A stretch of 64,000 bases of DNA from Bacillus pseudomycoides (GTDB taxonomy: Bacteria > Bacillota > Bacilli > Bacillales > Bacillaceae_G): positions 1 to 64,000 of the forward strand of contig NZ_CP064268.1 in the NCBI RefSeq assembly GCF_022811845.1, given 5' to 3'. The position numbers and the translations under genes were made by a program. The notes beneath the pieces were generated by a model. That model saw nothing but the letters and a program-made list of their open reading frames with translations. It was not told the origin of the DNA and searched no databases. Every line of letters starts with the position of its first letter. Within the stretch, counting starts at the first letter, position 1. This document shows positions 27,511 to 36,105 of the stretch, one piece after another.

Positions 27511-28373
27511 TGGGCTTGATGAAAAATAGAAACGTAATATTAATTTCAATTTTCGCTATTTTACTATTTATCTTTGCATTTACCGACCTACAGATATCCC
27601 ATAGTTTATATCAACCAACTAATAAAATTGCTCTTTTTTTACAAGTTGTAGGAGAAATTCCAGCGATGCTTATTGCTTTATTTTCTAGTATGTATTTATT
27701 TAAAACTAGAAAGAATAAAGGTTCAAGAGGATATTATCTTGCTGGAATTGGCTATGGCGTAGTCATTCTTTTGTTCGCTTTTATAGCTTCATTTATGCTA
27801 GTACATAATTTAACCATCTCAAAATTCTTAATACCGATTTTTATGAGTGGTTTAATTGTAGCCTGTTATATGATTGCCAAATCATGGAGTAATTATGATG
27901 ATGCAAGATTAAGGGATATTGCATTAATTGGATTATTAAGCGTAGTTATTGTGTTAATTACATTTAATCTAATGAAACTAGGGTGGGGTAGAGAACGTTA
28001 TCGTCATATGGTTTCTATTGGATCTTTTGACGGATTTTCAAAATGGTTTATACCTCAAGGAAGTGCCCAAAGTGATGAATTTATGTCATTTCCTTCAGGG
28101 CATAGTGCTAATTCAGCGTTGGTCATTTGGTTGAGTTTATTACCAGGATATTTCGCTTCATTAAAAAATAAAAAAATAGTTATTTGGATTTGCATTCTTA
28201 TGTGGATGATATTAGTACCAATTAGTCGTATTGTAGTAGGGGCTCATTTTGCTTCAGATGTTACAATTGGATTTGCTATTTCATTAATTGTTTTTATGTC
28301 TCTGAAAAAAATTATGTGGAGCGATAAGAAAAAAATTAATGTATCAAGTATTCATAAACAGATAGGCAAATAA
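27510..28373 (+). CDS. PAP2-family membrane phosphatase
   Basis: A 287-aa protein with about seven membrane segments and the three PAP2 motifs: KxxxxxRP-like WGRERYRH, PSGHS near residue 194, and SRIVVGAHFASD near 234-245. Members dephosphorylate lipid phosphates such as phosphatidate or undecaprenyl pyrophosphate. ATG 27510 overlaps the esterase stop; ATG 27519 has better spacing to AGAGG and may be the real start. The pairing with an esterase and an AraC regulator suggests lipid or envelope modification, which is inference. Confidence 0.8.
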   Translation: MGLMKNRNVILISIFAILLFIFAFTDLQISHSLYQPTNKIALFLQVVGEIPAMLIALFSSMYLFKTRKNKGSRGYYLAGIGYGVVILLFAFIASFMLVHNLTISKFLIPIFMSGLIVACYMIAKSWSNYDDARLRDIALIGLLSVVIVLITFNLMKLGWGRERYRHMVSIGSFDGFSKWFIPQGSAQSDEFMSFPSGHSANSALVIWLSLLPGYFASLKNKKIVIWICILMWMILVPISRIVVGAHFASDVTIGFAISLIVFMSLKKIMWSDKKKINVSSIHKQIGK

Positions 28374-28457
28374 TATTTATTGAATTTTACATTAGTAAAT
28401 ACTTCAATAAACATTATATTTTCCCCTATTCAGTTTAGAGATAATAGGGTCACTATA

Positions 28458-28577
28458 CATCGCTATCAAGCTAAGAAAATACAACTACCCCCAAAACGAG
28501 ATTTTGTGCTAATTCGTAATAAAAAAGCTCATTTTTTCGTTTTGGGGTGGATTTGTTTTCTTAAGTTGATGGGCATG
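28458..28577. mobile_element. 120-bp mini-element with IS231-type ends
   Basis: It starts CATCGCTATCAAGCTAAG and ends AAGTTGATGGGCATG, with subterminal ACCCCCAAAACGAG / CGTTTTGGGG. Its left flank is GGGTCACTATA. A second diverged end (CATCACTATCAAG) begins 12 bases after it. No gene inside. Confidence 0.65.
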
Positions 28578-28722
28578 GGGGAGCACCACATCACTATCAA
28601 GTTAAAATTTTATATTGCCTCCAGTTTTATCTTTTTACAGTTATTGAAGAGAAATGATTTTATATATTAAGAGAAATCACTAATTTCTTAACTTCAAGAA
28701 AATCTCTTTTTCATACTCTCAA

Positions 28723-28736
28723 ATTACATTTGTAAT
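28723..28736. promoter_or_regulatory. Isolated BlaI-type palindrome
   Basis: ATTACATTTGTAAT is identical to the first operator of the blaI-like gene at 4186-4199. It lies between the mini-element and the toxin terminator, with no gene starting near it. Confidence 0.4.
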
Positions 28737-28756
28737 TGATATATAGGTGAAATAAT

Positions 28757-28789
28757 AAAAAAAGCTAGCAAAATGCTAGCTTTTTTATT
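28757..28789 (-). terminator. Rho-independent terminator of toxin-like gene
   Basis: AAAGCTAGCAAAATGCTAGCTTTTTT is symmetric, with A- and T-tracts on both sides, and can act in both directions. Confidence 0.85.
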
Positions 28790-29726
28790 ATTTCGAAGTA
28801 AGAGCAACTAAAACATCTACTGGATAATTAACTGCTTCTTTTGCTTGTAATTTATAATAAGGTTGTTTACCCAGCAATTTTAAAACTTGATTTGTAGGAT
28901 CATTATTTTCCCAATTAGACATCCAATTTTGTAATCCTGCACCTGGAGCAACTGAATAGTTAGCTACTTGTTGATATAATGCAGTTCTATATTGATCATA
29001 TGCATAATCAGGTTTTGGATTAAAATCAAATGTTTTCGTAACTGTCTCTTCTGAATTTAATGTAATACCATAACCGAAACTTGCAGTTAATGATTGATTT
29101 ACTTTTGCAATACCTTCAAGACCTACTTCCATCCCAATTGTATAAGATAATCCCACAGTTACATTATGAGACATTCCGCTTGTAACGGATTTACTCCAAT
29201 GATAACCTGAATTTTTATCTATTACATTTGAATCAATTAATTTCCAGCTCATTTTTTTCTTTAATTTAGTATCAGCTAAAGCTGGATTAGTTTTAGGAAT
29301 TGCAATTGAGTACAATACTTCTCCTTTATTTGCTGTTTTACTATATGATTCTCCATCTTGAAGCCAAGTACCATCGGCTTTTAAAATTTTGTAATCCTTA
29401 TATCTAATTACATTGTTAATAGTCACTGCATTTTCATTAGCCACTACATCTACATAAACATAATCAATTAAAGCACCATCTTCTGTAGATACATGCCACT
29501 CTTTAGGGAATTCTTCATAAGGACCTGTAGGAATATAAGGAAGCTGTGTACCATTTGCTGCAACTTGCTCTGCTGTCATAGGTGCTTTTGGTCCTTGTGA
29601 ATCCACTACAATTGGTAGATTTCCTACATTCGTAGTATTTGTATCTGCAGAAGAAAATCCTGGTGCTACAAATAAAGCTGAACTTAACACAAATGCTGCT
29701 GGGATTATCTTTTTCATACGTTTCAT
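28788..29726 (-). CDS. Secreted beta-pore-forming toxin-like protein (aerolysin/ETX-MTX2 type)
   Basis: A 312-aa protein with an N-terminal signal peptide (KRMKK, then IIPAAFVLSSALFVAPGFSSA, cleavage expected near residue 27). The mature part is rich in beta-strand patterns. Residues about 175-240 are a Ser/Thr/Gly-rich alternating stretch (SKSVTSGMSHNVTVGLSY, then KVNQSLTASFGYGI and NSEETVTKTFDF) typical of the membrane-inserting region of aerolysin-like ETX/MTX2 toxins. Such proteins oligomerise on target cells and form a beta-barrel pore; in B. thuringiensis relatives are insecticidal. ATG follows AGAGGGG. It is a single-gene unit with its own terminator, between IS231-type and IS240-like elements. 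No nearest named toxin is claimed, and another secreted beta-rich protein is possible. Confidence 0.65.
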   Translation of the reverse strand: MKRMKKIIPAAFVLSSALFVAPGFSSADTNTTNVGNLPIVVDSQGPKAPMTAEQVAANGTQLPYIPTGPYEEFPKEWHVSTEDGALIDYVYVDVVANENAVTINNVIRYKDYKILKADGTWLQDGESYSKTANKGEVLYSIAIPKTNPALADTKLKKKMSWKLIDSNVIDKNSGYHWSKSVTSGMSHNVTVGLSYTIGMEVGLEGIAKVNQSLTASFGYGITLNSEETVTKTFDFNPKPDYAYDQYRTALYQQVANYSVAPGAGLQNWMSNWENNDPTNQVLKLLGKQPYYKLQAKEAVNYPVDVLVALTSK

Positions 29727-30364
29727 GTTATTTCCCCTCTTCTTTTCATTATTTCTACAAGATTACAAAAGATGAAATTATACTGTACAAAGCTTATACT
29801 ATTAGTTCTGATTAAAACAAAATCACTTTTGCTATGTAGAAACTTAGAATGCTATTTTTACAGATATGATACTTTTGTGACTCTAGATGATCTCCACACC
29901 ACGCCTTTAAAGACTTAATATTTAGATATTTTTTGGCATGATGTTACTGACAATTCCCCTCAACTTTTATTAGCTTGATTTCCTCCCTTTTTAGTGGTCA
30001 TACCAATTACACCTTTATTAAAACATTAAATTTCCAACGCGTAAATAGTAGAATTTTGTCGATTATATCCAATTATTTAATTATTGTGTATTAATGTGAG
30101 CGAAAATATTATACTTATAAAATTACTGTTTAATCTCATTTAAATTTAATCTCATTTAAATAAGTATAATGATTATAAGTTGATATATATAATAATAAGA
30201 TAACTTTTTAAATCCGAAAAAAATTCAATGTAATTTAAATGTTATTAAAATAATTTAATCACACTCTGCATACCGATTCCCTATATTTGGATATGTAAAA
30301 TTGCATATTCAACTTTCTCAATAAAATGTACCCTATTGAGAAAAATAGACCGATTAGTTTTTAC
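29727..30364. other. Long AT-rich region upstream of toxin-like gene
   Basis: 638 bases without a gene. It should carry the toxin promoter on the minus strand. I see a direct repeat TTTAATCTCATTTAAAT (30130-30160) but no clear -35/-10 pair. Confidence 0.4.
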
Positions 30365-31192
30365 GGTTCCGGTGCAAAAACTTCAAGATACATGCAAGTA
30401 ACCTCCAAATCTTGGACATACTGATACTAGTACTCTAAAAAAGGTGTGTGATCGGTATGAAAAAGGAAAATTTGTTCAAATGGAAGCATTATCAACCTGA
30501 TATGATTTTATTAACTGTGAGATGGTAGAAATGATGGAGGAACGAGGTTTGTCTATTGCTCACACCACCATTATGCGTTGGGTGCATCAATATGGACCTG
30601 AATTAGACGAAAGAGTACGACGTTATCTTAAGACGACAAATGATTCCTGGAGAGTCGATGAAACGTATGTGAAAGTAAAAAGTCAATGGATGTACCTGTA
30701 TCGTGCAGTAGATTCTGAAGGAAACACCATTGATTTTTATCTAAGTGAATCAAGAGATAAACAAGCAGCCAAGCGCTTTTTCAAGAAAGCCTTGGCTGCT
30801 TCTCATATTTGTAAACCTCGTGTTATAACAGTAGACAAGAACCCAGCCTATCCCGTAGCGATTCAAGAGTTAAAAGAAGAGAAACATATGCCTGAAGGCA
30901 TACAAATAAGGCAAGTTAAATATCTCAATAATATAGTGGAACAGGATCACCGTTTCATTAAGAAACGTGTACGTTCTATGTTAGGATTCAAGTCATATGA
31001 AACCGCCACTTCTATATTGAGCGGCGTTGAAGCCATGCATATGATGAAAAAAAGACAACTTAACCTACAGGTGAAGTCTGCTCAAAATGAAGTTGGGTTC
31101 ATACATAAGTTGTTTGGAATTGCATCATAATCTGTCATTGAATAGGCCATGTAGGTTCTATATCTCTATCAAATGGTTTTTGCACCAGAACC
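30365..31192 (+). mobile_element. IS240-like element, copy B, 828 bp (internal 34-bp deletion)
   Basis: Terminal repeats GGTTCCGGTGCAAAAA and its complement are present. The length is 862 minus 34, matching the deletion in the transposase gene. No flanking direct repeats. It is inserted in the 3' remnant of an IS231. Confidence 0.9.
30457..31130 (+). pseudogene. IS6-family transposase, 34-bp deletion and frameshift
   Basis: The ATG and first 23 codons match copy A; then 34 bases coding YLRYTLSFRDL are missing between GATGG and TAGAAATG, which creates an immediate stop. The rest (from MVEMMEERG, 30522) is open for 202 codons with all DDE residues. The element is therefore unlikely to make active transposase. 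Confidence 0.85.
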
Positions 31193-31341
31193 AACAAAAG
31201 AAAGTTGCATAATTTAAAAAAACGATACCTATCTAGGTTTATTTGGTATGCTCATTTTTAAGGACACAAAATATTTTAAGAGTTTTTTAGCTTATATGAA
31301 CGAAAGTTTATTTTGTTTTCGCTCTTAAGTTGATGGGCATG
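31193..31341 (+). mobile_element. 3' remnant of an IS231 element
   Basis: The sequence matches the region after the transposase of the copy at 25137-25264 (GGTTTATTTGG, TATTTTAAGAGTTTTTT, TTAAGTTGATGGGCATG). The transposase part was removed by the IS240-like element. Confidence 0.75.
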
Positions 31342-31378
31342 GGGTCACCATATCAAAAAAAGAAAATTGTACGTTTAG
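31341..31378 (+). repeat. 38-bp Tn3-family-type terminal repeat
   Basis: It reads GGGGTCACCATATCA inward to TGTACGTTTAG, followed by the hairpin CCGGTTCC...GGAACCGG. It shares its first base with the IS231 end. No transposase follows. Confidence 0.7.
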
Positions 31379-31645
31379 ACACAATTTAGACACATTTTGG
31401 CCGGTTCCCTGTACGTTAAGGAACCGGTTATTGCTTTTACGGATCTTTTACTGAGTTTTTTCCCGTAATGGTCACAACTTATTAAAATTTGTTTTTTGGT
31501 TTAAACTCCACACATAATCTTAGAGACCAAAATGATTTTAATTTTTGCATTCATCTGATCGAAAGATGAATGTTTTTTTCGCACATAATAAAAAATAAAA
31601 TTTTTGTCATAAAATTTATTTTTCTGGTTTCTCTATAATATAGGC

Positions 31646-31738
31646 ATCAAATGAGAGTGAGGTTTTGGTCCGAGTCAAACAAAAATTTCGTAAGATTTAT
31701 AAACAATTAGAGGGGGGAACAAATGAATTGTTATGATA
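31646..31738 (+). pseudogene. ECF sigma-factor C-terminal remnant
   Basis: A frame reads ASNESEVLVRVKQKFRKIYKQLEGGTNELL and stops within the anti-sigma start, a typical end of an ECF sigma factor (VRVKQ...RKIYKQLEG) overlapping its anti-sigma gene. The upstream sequence does not continue the protein. TATAAT at about 31634 is also a possible promoter -10. Confidence 0.45.
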
Positions 31739-31911
31739 AGGGGGTTATTCAAGCATATATGGATGGGGAGCTTTCTTATGATACAAGAAAAGAATTCACA
31801 AAACATGTAGACATATGTAAAGTATGTCAAGATTTATTACTAGAAATTAGTAAATTAAATCAATGGGAAAACGTCATGTTAGAGGAAGAAACAGTACATT
31901 CACATAGTTAA
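31723..31911 (+). CDS. Short anti-sigma-factor-like zinc-finger protein
   Basis: A 62-aa protein with the zf-HC2 (ZAS) motif H-x3-C-x2-C (HVDICKVC, about residues 27-34), preceded by IQAYMDGELSYDTRKEF as in many anti-sigma factors. It lacks the usual membrane segment, so it is either a truncated or a soluble anti-sigma factor. ATG follows GAGGGGGG. It overlaps the sigma-factor remnant and precedes a bcrC-like gene, an association seen in ECF-regulated envelope-stress operons. Confidence 0.65.
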   Translation: MNCYDKGVIQAYMDGELSYDTRKEFTKHVDICKVCQDLLLEISKLNQWENVMLEEETVHSHS

Positions 31912-32064
31912 GAAGTAGTTAAGTCCCATTTAAACCTTTTTTCCCATAATAAAATTATAAGCGTACAAGAAGGTTGGTATTTTTAGATGAGTACAATAAT
32001 CAAAACTATTCATGTAATGAAGGTATATGGTAATCAGTTAAACACCTTACTATAAAGGAGGGAT

Positions 32065-32670
32065 TTGAAACTGTCTTTTTCTCAATTCAATATTGATATT
32101 TTTCGAGCAATTAATGATTTAGGTAAACAATATTCATTCCTAAACTCAGCCATGGTATTTTTGGCAGAATATATGGTATATATTTTTGGTTTAATTATTA
32201 TAGCTTATTGGTTTACCGGGTCCAGAAAAAGTAGGATGATGGTTATTCAAGCGATGGCTGCTTTTGTGATTGCTGAGGTGATTGGAAAAATAGCAGGGAA
32301 ATTTCATTTGAATTATCAACCGTTTGCAGTATTGCCTGATGTTAATAAACTTGTCGACCATGCTGTAGATAATTCATTTCCTAGTGACCATACGATTCTC
32401 TTTTTTTCGATTTGTTTTTCGTTTTGGCTTGTTCGTAAAAAGACTGGATGGTTATGGCTTATACTTGCATTTTGTGTAGCGATCTCTCGTATTTGGGTAG
32501 GGGTTCATTATCCTTTTGATGTTGCAGTAGGGGCTTTAATAGGATGTGTTTCAGCGTTATTTTCGTATTGGTTAGTACCGAAATTTTCTTTTATCAAGCA
32601 ATTGCTTACTCTATATGAAAGAGTAGAGAAACATGTTTTACCATCCAAAAACAAATCAAAGGGATTTTGA
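32065..32670 (+). CDS. bcrC: BcrC-type undecaprenyl-pyrophosphate phosphatase (PAP2 family)
   Basis: A 201-aa membrane protein with five to six membrane segments and the motifs SFPSDH (about 108-113) and SRIWVGVHYPFD (about 141-152). BcrC dephosphorylates undecaprenyl pyrophosphate outside the membrane and gives resistance to bacitracin. TTG start at 32065, with AAGGAGGG six bases upstream. In Bacillus bcrC is controlled by ECF sigma factors, and here an anti-sigma gene and a sigma remnant lie just upstream. Function is likely; whether it is expressed without an intact local sigma factor is open. Confidence 0.8.
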   Translation: MKLSFSQFNIDIFRAINDLGKQYSFLNSAMVFLAEYMVYIFGLIIIAYWFTGSRKSRMMVIQAMAAFVIAEVIGKIAGKFHLNYQPFAVLPDVNKLVDHAVDNSFPSDHTILFFSICFSFWLVRKKTGWLWLILAFCVAISRIWVGVHYPFDVAVGALIGCVSALFSYWLVPKFSFIKQLLTLYERVEKHVLPSKNKSKGF

Positions 32671-32694
32671 GTATACAAGTATAAAAACCTTTAA

Positions 32695-32727
32695 AGAGGC
32701 TGAGCATAAATCTCAGCCTCTTAGTAT
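32695..32727. terminator. Terminator between bcrC and radical-SAM fragment
   Basis: AAGAGGCTGAG / CTCAGCCTCTT stem with 7-base loop, followed by T-rich sequence. Confidence 0.7.
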
Positions 32728-32737
32728 ATTGTTGTAC

Positions 32738-33345
32738 TTATTCAGCTTTTTTCATAGCTCTCATAGATTCAGCCACTTTAACCATCATGGAACATTCGAC
32801 TCTCTTACGGAAGATGTCACAACTGAAATCGTAGATTCCATTGATGGAGCCGGTTGCATGCAGTGCGTTGGCAGGGCAACCGCCACTGCAGTAAAGCTTC
32901 GCCCAGCAGTCCTGACATTCTGGCTTTGAGTAGCAATTGTTTTCTTTAAATTGGCACTGCGTCTCTTGTTTTGTGATTCCATCCCAGATGTTTCCCATAC
33001 TGTATTCTTGGTCCCCGACGAATTGGTGGCAAGGGAAGAGCTCGCCCCATGGTGTGACAGCGAGATATTCGGTTCCTGAGCCGCATCCGGAAATTCTCTT
33101 TTGAATGCAAGGGCCTTCAGAAAGATCAAGCATGTAATGGTAGAAGGTGAAACCATTGCCTTCTTCCCCACGCTTTAGCATTTCCTTGGCGAGAATTTCA
33201 TACTGGTTGTAAATCTCAGGGAGGTCCTCCTCGGTCAGTGCGTATGGTTCCCGGGGATCACAGATGACCGGTTCCATCGAGAGTTTGTCGAAACCGAGAT
33301 CTGCGATATGAAAAATGTCATTGGTGAAGTCGACGTTGTTGTGGG
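32738..33345 (-). pseudogene. Radical-SAM SPASM peptide maturase (SCIFF-maturase-like), C-terminal fragment
   Basis: About 203 codons remain. They show the auxiliary iron-sulfur (SPASM) region: SGCGSGTEYLAVTPWGELFPC, GNIWDG, then CYSKPECQDCWAKLYCSGGCPANA and a last CDIFRKRVEC. This pattern is closest in my memory to thioether-forming SCIFF peptide maturases of Clostridia, which modify a small Cys-rich peptide. The N-terminal radical-SAM CxxxCxxC domain is missing because an IS6 element begins at 33346. Base composition is visibly richer in G and C than all neighbours, a sign of foreign origin. No SCIFF precursor gene is visible. The fragment should be inactive. Confidence 0.75.
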
Positions 33346-34154
33346 GGTTCTGTTGCAAAGTTACCCAAAACATAGAGAATCTAGGGTTGCATCGTTAAAT
33401 GGTTATACAACCATTAATAATTCCTGTAATTCGTTATACACCGAAAAGGCGGAGCCTATTTGAAGACTTCGCCTTTGTTTGTATAGGGCATGAATGGTTT
33501 CAATACCTTTTATTGTACGAGAAGCATGCCGGAGAGTTTGAAATCCCGATGACCTAGCAAAACGACGTTTCACATGTCGGTGGTCTTGTTCTATACGATT
33601 ATTCATATGTTTAACGGTACAATGAACGGTGCTTTTGTAAAATCCTTTCTCCTTTAACTTTTTAAATGCACAAAGTAACGCTGGCGCCTTATCTGTTGTC
33701 AGAACCGTTGGTTCCCCAAAAATTTTAACCAATCTTTTCATAAAGGCATATGCCGCCTGATTATTTCGCTTTTTACGAAGTTGAATATCAAGCGTATGGC
33801 CTTCTTTATAAATCGCACGATATAAATAACACCATTTTCCTTTGACTTTTATATAGGTTTCATCCAGTTTCCAAGATAAGTGTACGTTCTTCTTTTTCTT
33901 CTTCCATATTTGATAGATTAAGTTACCATATTCATGAACCCAGCGCATGATGGTTGTTGGGTGAACAGACACCCCACGTTCCTTCAGTATTTCAGTTACA
34001 TCGCGATAGCTTAAAGAAAAACGACAATAGTAGCCGACGGCTACTAAAATAATAGCTTGTTTGAATTGTTTTCCTTTAAAATATCCCATTTGTTACGCTC
34101 CCGTTCATCTTTTTCCAAAGTGTACTTGAGTTTCGAAAACTTTGCAACAGAACC
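33346..34154 (-). mobile_element. IS6-family insertion sequence, complete, 809 bp
   Basis: The terminal repeats GGTTCTGTTGCAAAG and CTTTGCAACAGAACC are present. The flanking 8-mers differ, so it has no target duplication, and it joins two truncated genes (radical-SAM fragment and cysteine-synthase-like gene). This pattern fits IS6-mediated deletion or cointegrate resolution. Confidence 0.9.
33403..34089 (-). CDS. IS6-family DDE transposase, full length
   Basis: A 228-aa transposase with an N-terminal HTH (RDVTEILKERGVSVHPTTIMRW) and DDE residues in KLDETYIK, TTDKAPA and RIEQDH. It is nearly identical to the partial copy at 27-596. One notable change is RAIYKEG, where the family and the other copy have Asp in place of Tyr. 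This residue is not one of the catalytic triad, so the protein may still work. No frameshift or stop. Confidence 0.85.
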   Translation of the reverse strand: MGYFKGKQFKQAIILVAVGYYCRFSLSYRDVTEILKERGVSVHPTTIMRWVHEYGNLIYQIWKKKKKNVHLSWKLDETYIKVKGKWCYLYRAIYKEGHTLDIQLRKKRNNQAAYAFMKRLVKIFGEPTVLTTDKAPALLCAFKKLKEKGFYKSTVHCTVKHMNNRIEQDHRHVKRRFARSSGFQTLRHASRTIKGIETIHALYKQRRSLQIGSAFSVYNELQELLMVV

Positions 34155-34983
34155 AGTTTGCTGCAGCAGACGTACCTATTTTAATTCCAGTTTCATTATA
34201 AAAGCGTGCCATTTCATACAAGGTATCTTCATATGAATAAATCCATTGTTTTTCTATCAAATAATCTTCCTTTTCTAAGAAATATTGTTTCCTCCCCAGA
34301 CCAAATCCACATGATCCAGCATATTTCTTAAAACCATTTGGAGGTTGTTCAGAACCGTAAGGTAATTCGGCAGGCATTACCAAATGTAGCTCGACATTAG
34401 GTGTATAATCCTTTACTGCTTTATACACCCCCATTAGAGTTCCACCTGTCCCAGCGGATGCTACCCAAGCGTTAATTGATTTTCCTTTCATTTGTGTAAT
34501 AATTTCTGGACCTGTTCCTTCCAGATGACTTAAAAGATTAGCGTTATTATAGTGTTGAAATAGAAAATAGTAATCTGGTTTTTGTTTACTAATCTCTATC
34601 GCCTTCTCTATTACTGAGTAAAATTCCATTAATTTATCAACTAAGATAACTTTTGCGCCATAATTATCGAGTTCATTTAATAATGATTTTCCTAATCCAG
34701 AACTTAAAACTAAAGTACACTCAATACCTAAGTGATAACAAATCCAGCCAATTGACCTTGCTAAACTTCCACCACTATACTCTAAAATATGTTGGTTTTT
34801 AATCGTTTCTTTTAAATATTTATTTATCATTCCAAGTGCTGCTCTATCTTTTATCGATCCTGTAGGATTGTGCCATTCACATTTAGCATAGATAGAAAGA
34901 TTCTTCGTTTCTTCGCACTCTAATTTAATGAGAGGTGTATTTCCGACTTTTCGAGAAAATTCCTCAAAATGATTTAATGTCAT
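34105..34983 (-). CDS. Cysteine-synthase-family PLP enzyme, 3'-truncated by IS6 element
   Basis: A PLP-dependent beta-replacement enzyme of the O-acetylserine sulfhydrylase/cystathionine-beta-synthase family. The PLP lysine lies in PTGSIKDRAALGM near residue 45, and the phosphate-binding loop ASAGTGGTLMG and ILEYSGGSLARS are present. About 276 native residues remain. The last 16 codons (FCCKVFETQVHFGKR) are encoded by the end of the IS6 element, so some 30 residues of the usual 300-310 are lost. ATG follows GAAGGAGG. The small-molecule role and activity of the truncated protein are uncertain. Confidence 0.75.
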   Translation of the reverse strand: MTLNHFEEFSRKVGNTPLIKLECEETKNLSIYAKCEWHNPTGSIKDRAALGMINKYLKETIKNQHILEYSGGSLARSIGWICYHLGIECTLVLSSGLGKSLLNELDNYGAKVILVDKLMEFYSVIEKAIEISKQKPDYYFLFQHYNNANLLSHLEGTGPEIITQMKGKSINAWVASAGTGGTLMGVYKAVKDYTPNVELHLVMPAELPYGSEQPPNGFKKYAGSCGFGLGRKQYFLEKEDYLIEKQWIYSYEDTLYEMARFYNETGIKIGTSAAANWFCCKVFETQVHFGKR

Positions 34984-35161
34984 ATTCCTATACCTCCTTC
35001 ACATCTCATATTTACTAAATTCACGTCTGTTCAAAATACTTTTTATATTTTAATAGCTCTCTTAGTAAGAGTTCCTTATATAAAAATCCCTACAAATGTT
35101 GTAGGGATTAATGTCTGAGTAAGTTTGTTACATTCTATTAAATACTTTAAAAAAGCTTGTT

Positions 35162-35551
35162 TTATCCAACTGCATTCATGAGTACAATTCTCCAACCATC
35201 CGGATCTTCTATCGTCGTTCCCTTCTCTATCCAATACGGATTTTCCGGTTCAACTTCATGATAGCCCATTTTATTTAACCGATTCGTTATTTTTTCAATT
35301 TCATCTTTATTAGGCATATAAAAAACTAGTAAATTATCTTTTGTCGGCGCAGGACATGGACTTCCATTAACATGCCTTGTGAACTCTAAATGATACTCTT
35401 CATCAGGTAATCCAAACATGACCCCGTCGTATCCTTCATGATTTTGAAACTCCCCTATACGGTTTAAACCTAATCCTGTTTCATAAAAACTTATAACTTC
35501 TTCAAATTTATCTGTTGGTCTTGCAAATCTAAACTGAACCCAATTCTTCAT
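35162..35551 (-). CDS. VOC-superfamily (glyoxalase/bleomycin-resistance fold) protein
   Basis: A 129-aa protein of the vicinal-oxygen-chelate fold: FYETGLGLNRIGEF in the first half, VMFGLPDEEYHLEFT with a metal-ligand-type Glu, and the typical ending TTIEDPDGWRIVLMNA. Members bind metals or small hydrophobic compounds and act as dioxygenases, isomerases or resistance proteins. The RBS GGAGGGAATTGC precedes ATG. Stands alone with no operon partner. Substrate unknown. Confidence 0.8.
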   Translation of the reverse strand: MKNWVQFRFARPTDKFEEVISFYETGLGLNRIGEFQNHEGYDGVMFGLPDEEYHLEFTRHVNGSPCPAPTKDNLLVFYMPNKDEIEKITNRLNKMGYHEVEPENPYWIEKGTTIEDPDGWRIVLMNAVG

Positions 35552-35894
35552 GCAATTCCCTCCTTTTAAATTTTAAAAGCCTTACAATAGCTATTATAAG
35601 TTAGAGATATACGGTGTAAAATCCCCCATTCGGGGGAGAGCTACTTAAGATGAAAGACGTATAAATTAATAAGCAATAGGACTTTGGTATGAATTTTATT
35701 GAAACTTGATTATATGAATTTGGACCTAAGGGAAGTGTTGCAAATTGGTTTTCGATAATACCACGATATTTGTAGCGAAATAGGAAAAGGAATTTTGCAA
35801 CATTAGAAGAGAAATAGTCAAAAATTCAAAATGATAAACGTTATTGATATCGTCTTAGCGTGAGGAAAAACAGCATTTTATTTGTCGAATTTTG

Positions 35895-35933
35895 CTTAAC
35901 GTGGGTTTTATTTCATTTAGTTGGCGGGACCCC
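35895..35933 (-). repeat. Solitary Tn3-family-type terminal repeat
   Basis: Its outer end reads GGGGTCCCGCCAACTAAATG and its inner end CCCACGTTAAGC, a diverged relative of the Tn4430-like ends. Confidence 0.55.
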
Positions 35934-35985
35934 TACTATAATTGACGTTGTATGAGCTTAGTTTGATAGCGATGGAGTAGCACCA

Positions 35986-36105
35986 CATGCCTATCAACCT
36001 AACAGAACAGGTTACCCCCAAAACGATAAAAATGAACTTCGGTGCTATAAAAAACATAAAATTTTCATTTAGGGGGTACTTTAAAATCTTAAGTTGATAG
36101 CGATG
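35986..36105. mobile_element. 120-bp mini-element with IS231-type ends
   Basis: It starts CATGCCTATCAACCTAAC and ends TTAAGTTGATAGCGATG, with subterminal ACCCCCAAAACG / AGGGGGTAC. The left flank is GAGTAGCACCA, the right flank TATGGTGACCC. A second diverged IS231-type end precedes it by 11 bases. Confidence 0.65.

Noticed and set aside
32633..33171. Overlapping frames at 32633-32929 (+) and 32785-33171 (-)
   Set aside because: They are shadows of the radical-SAM fragment, whose Cys-motif frame is clearly the coding one.
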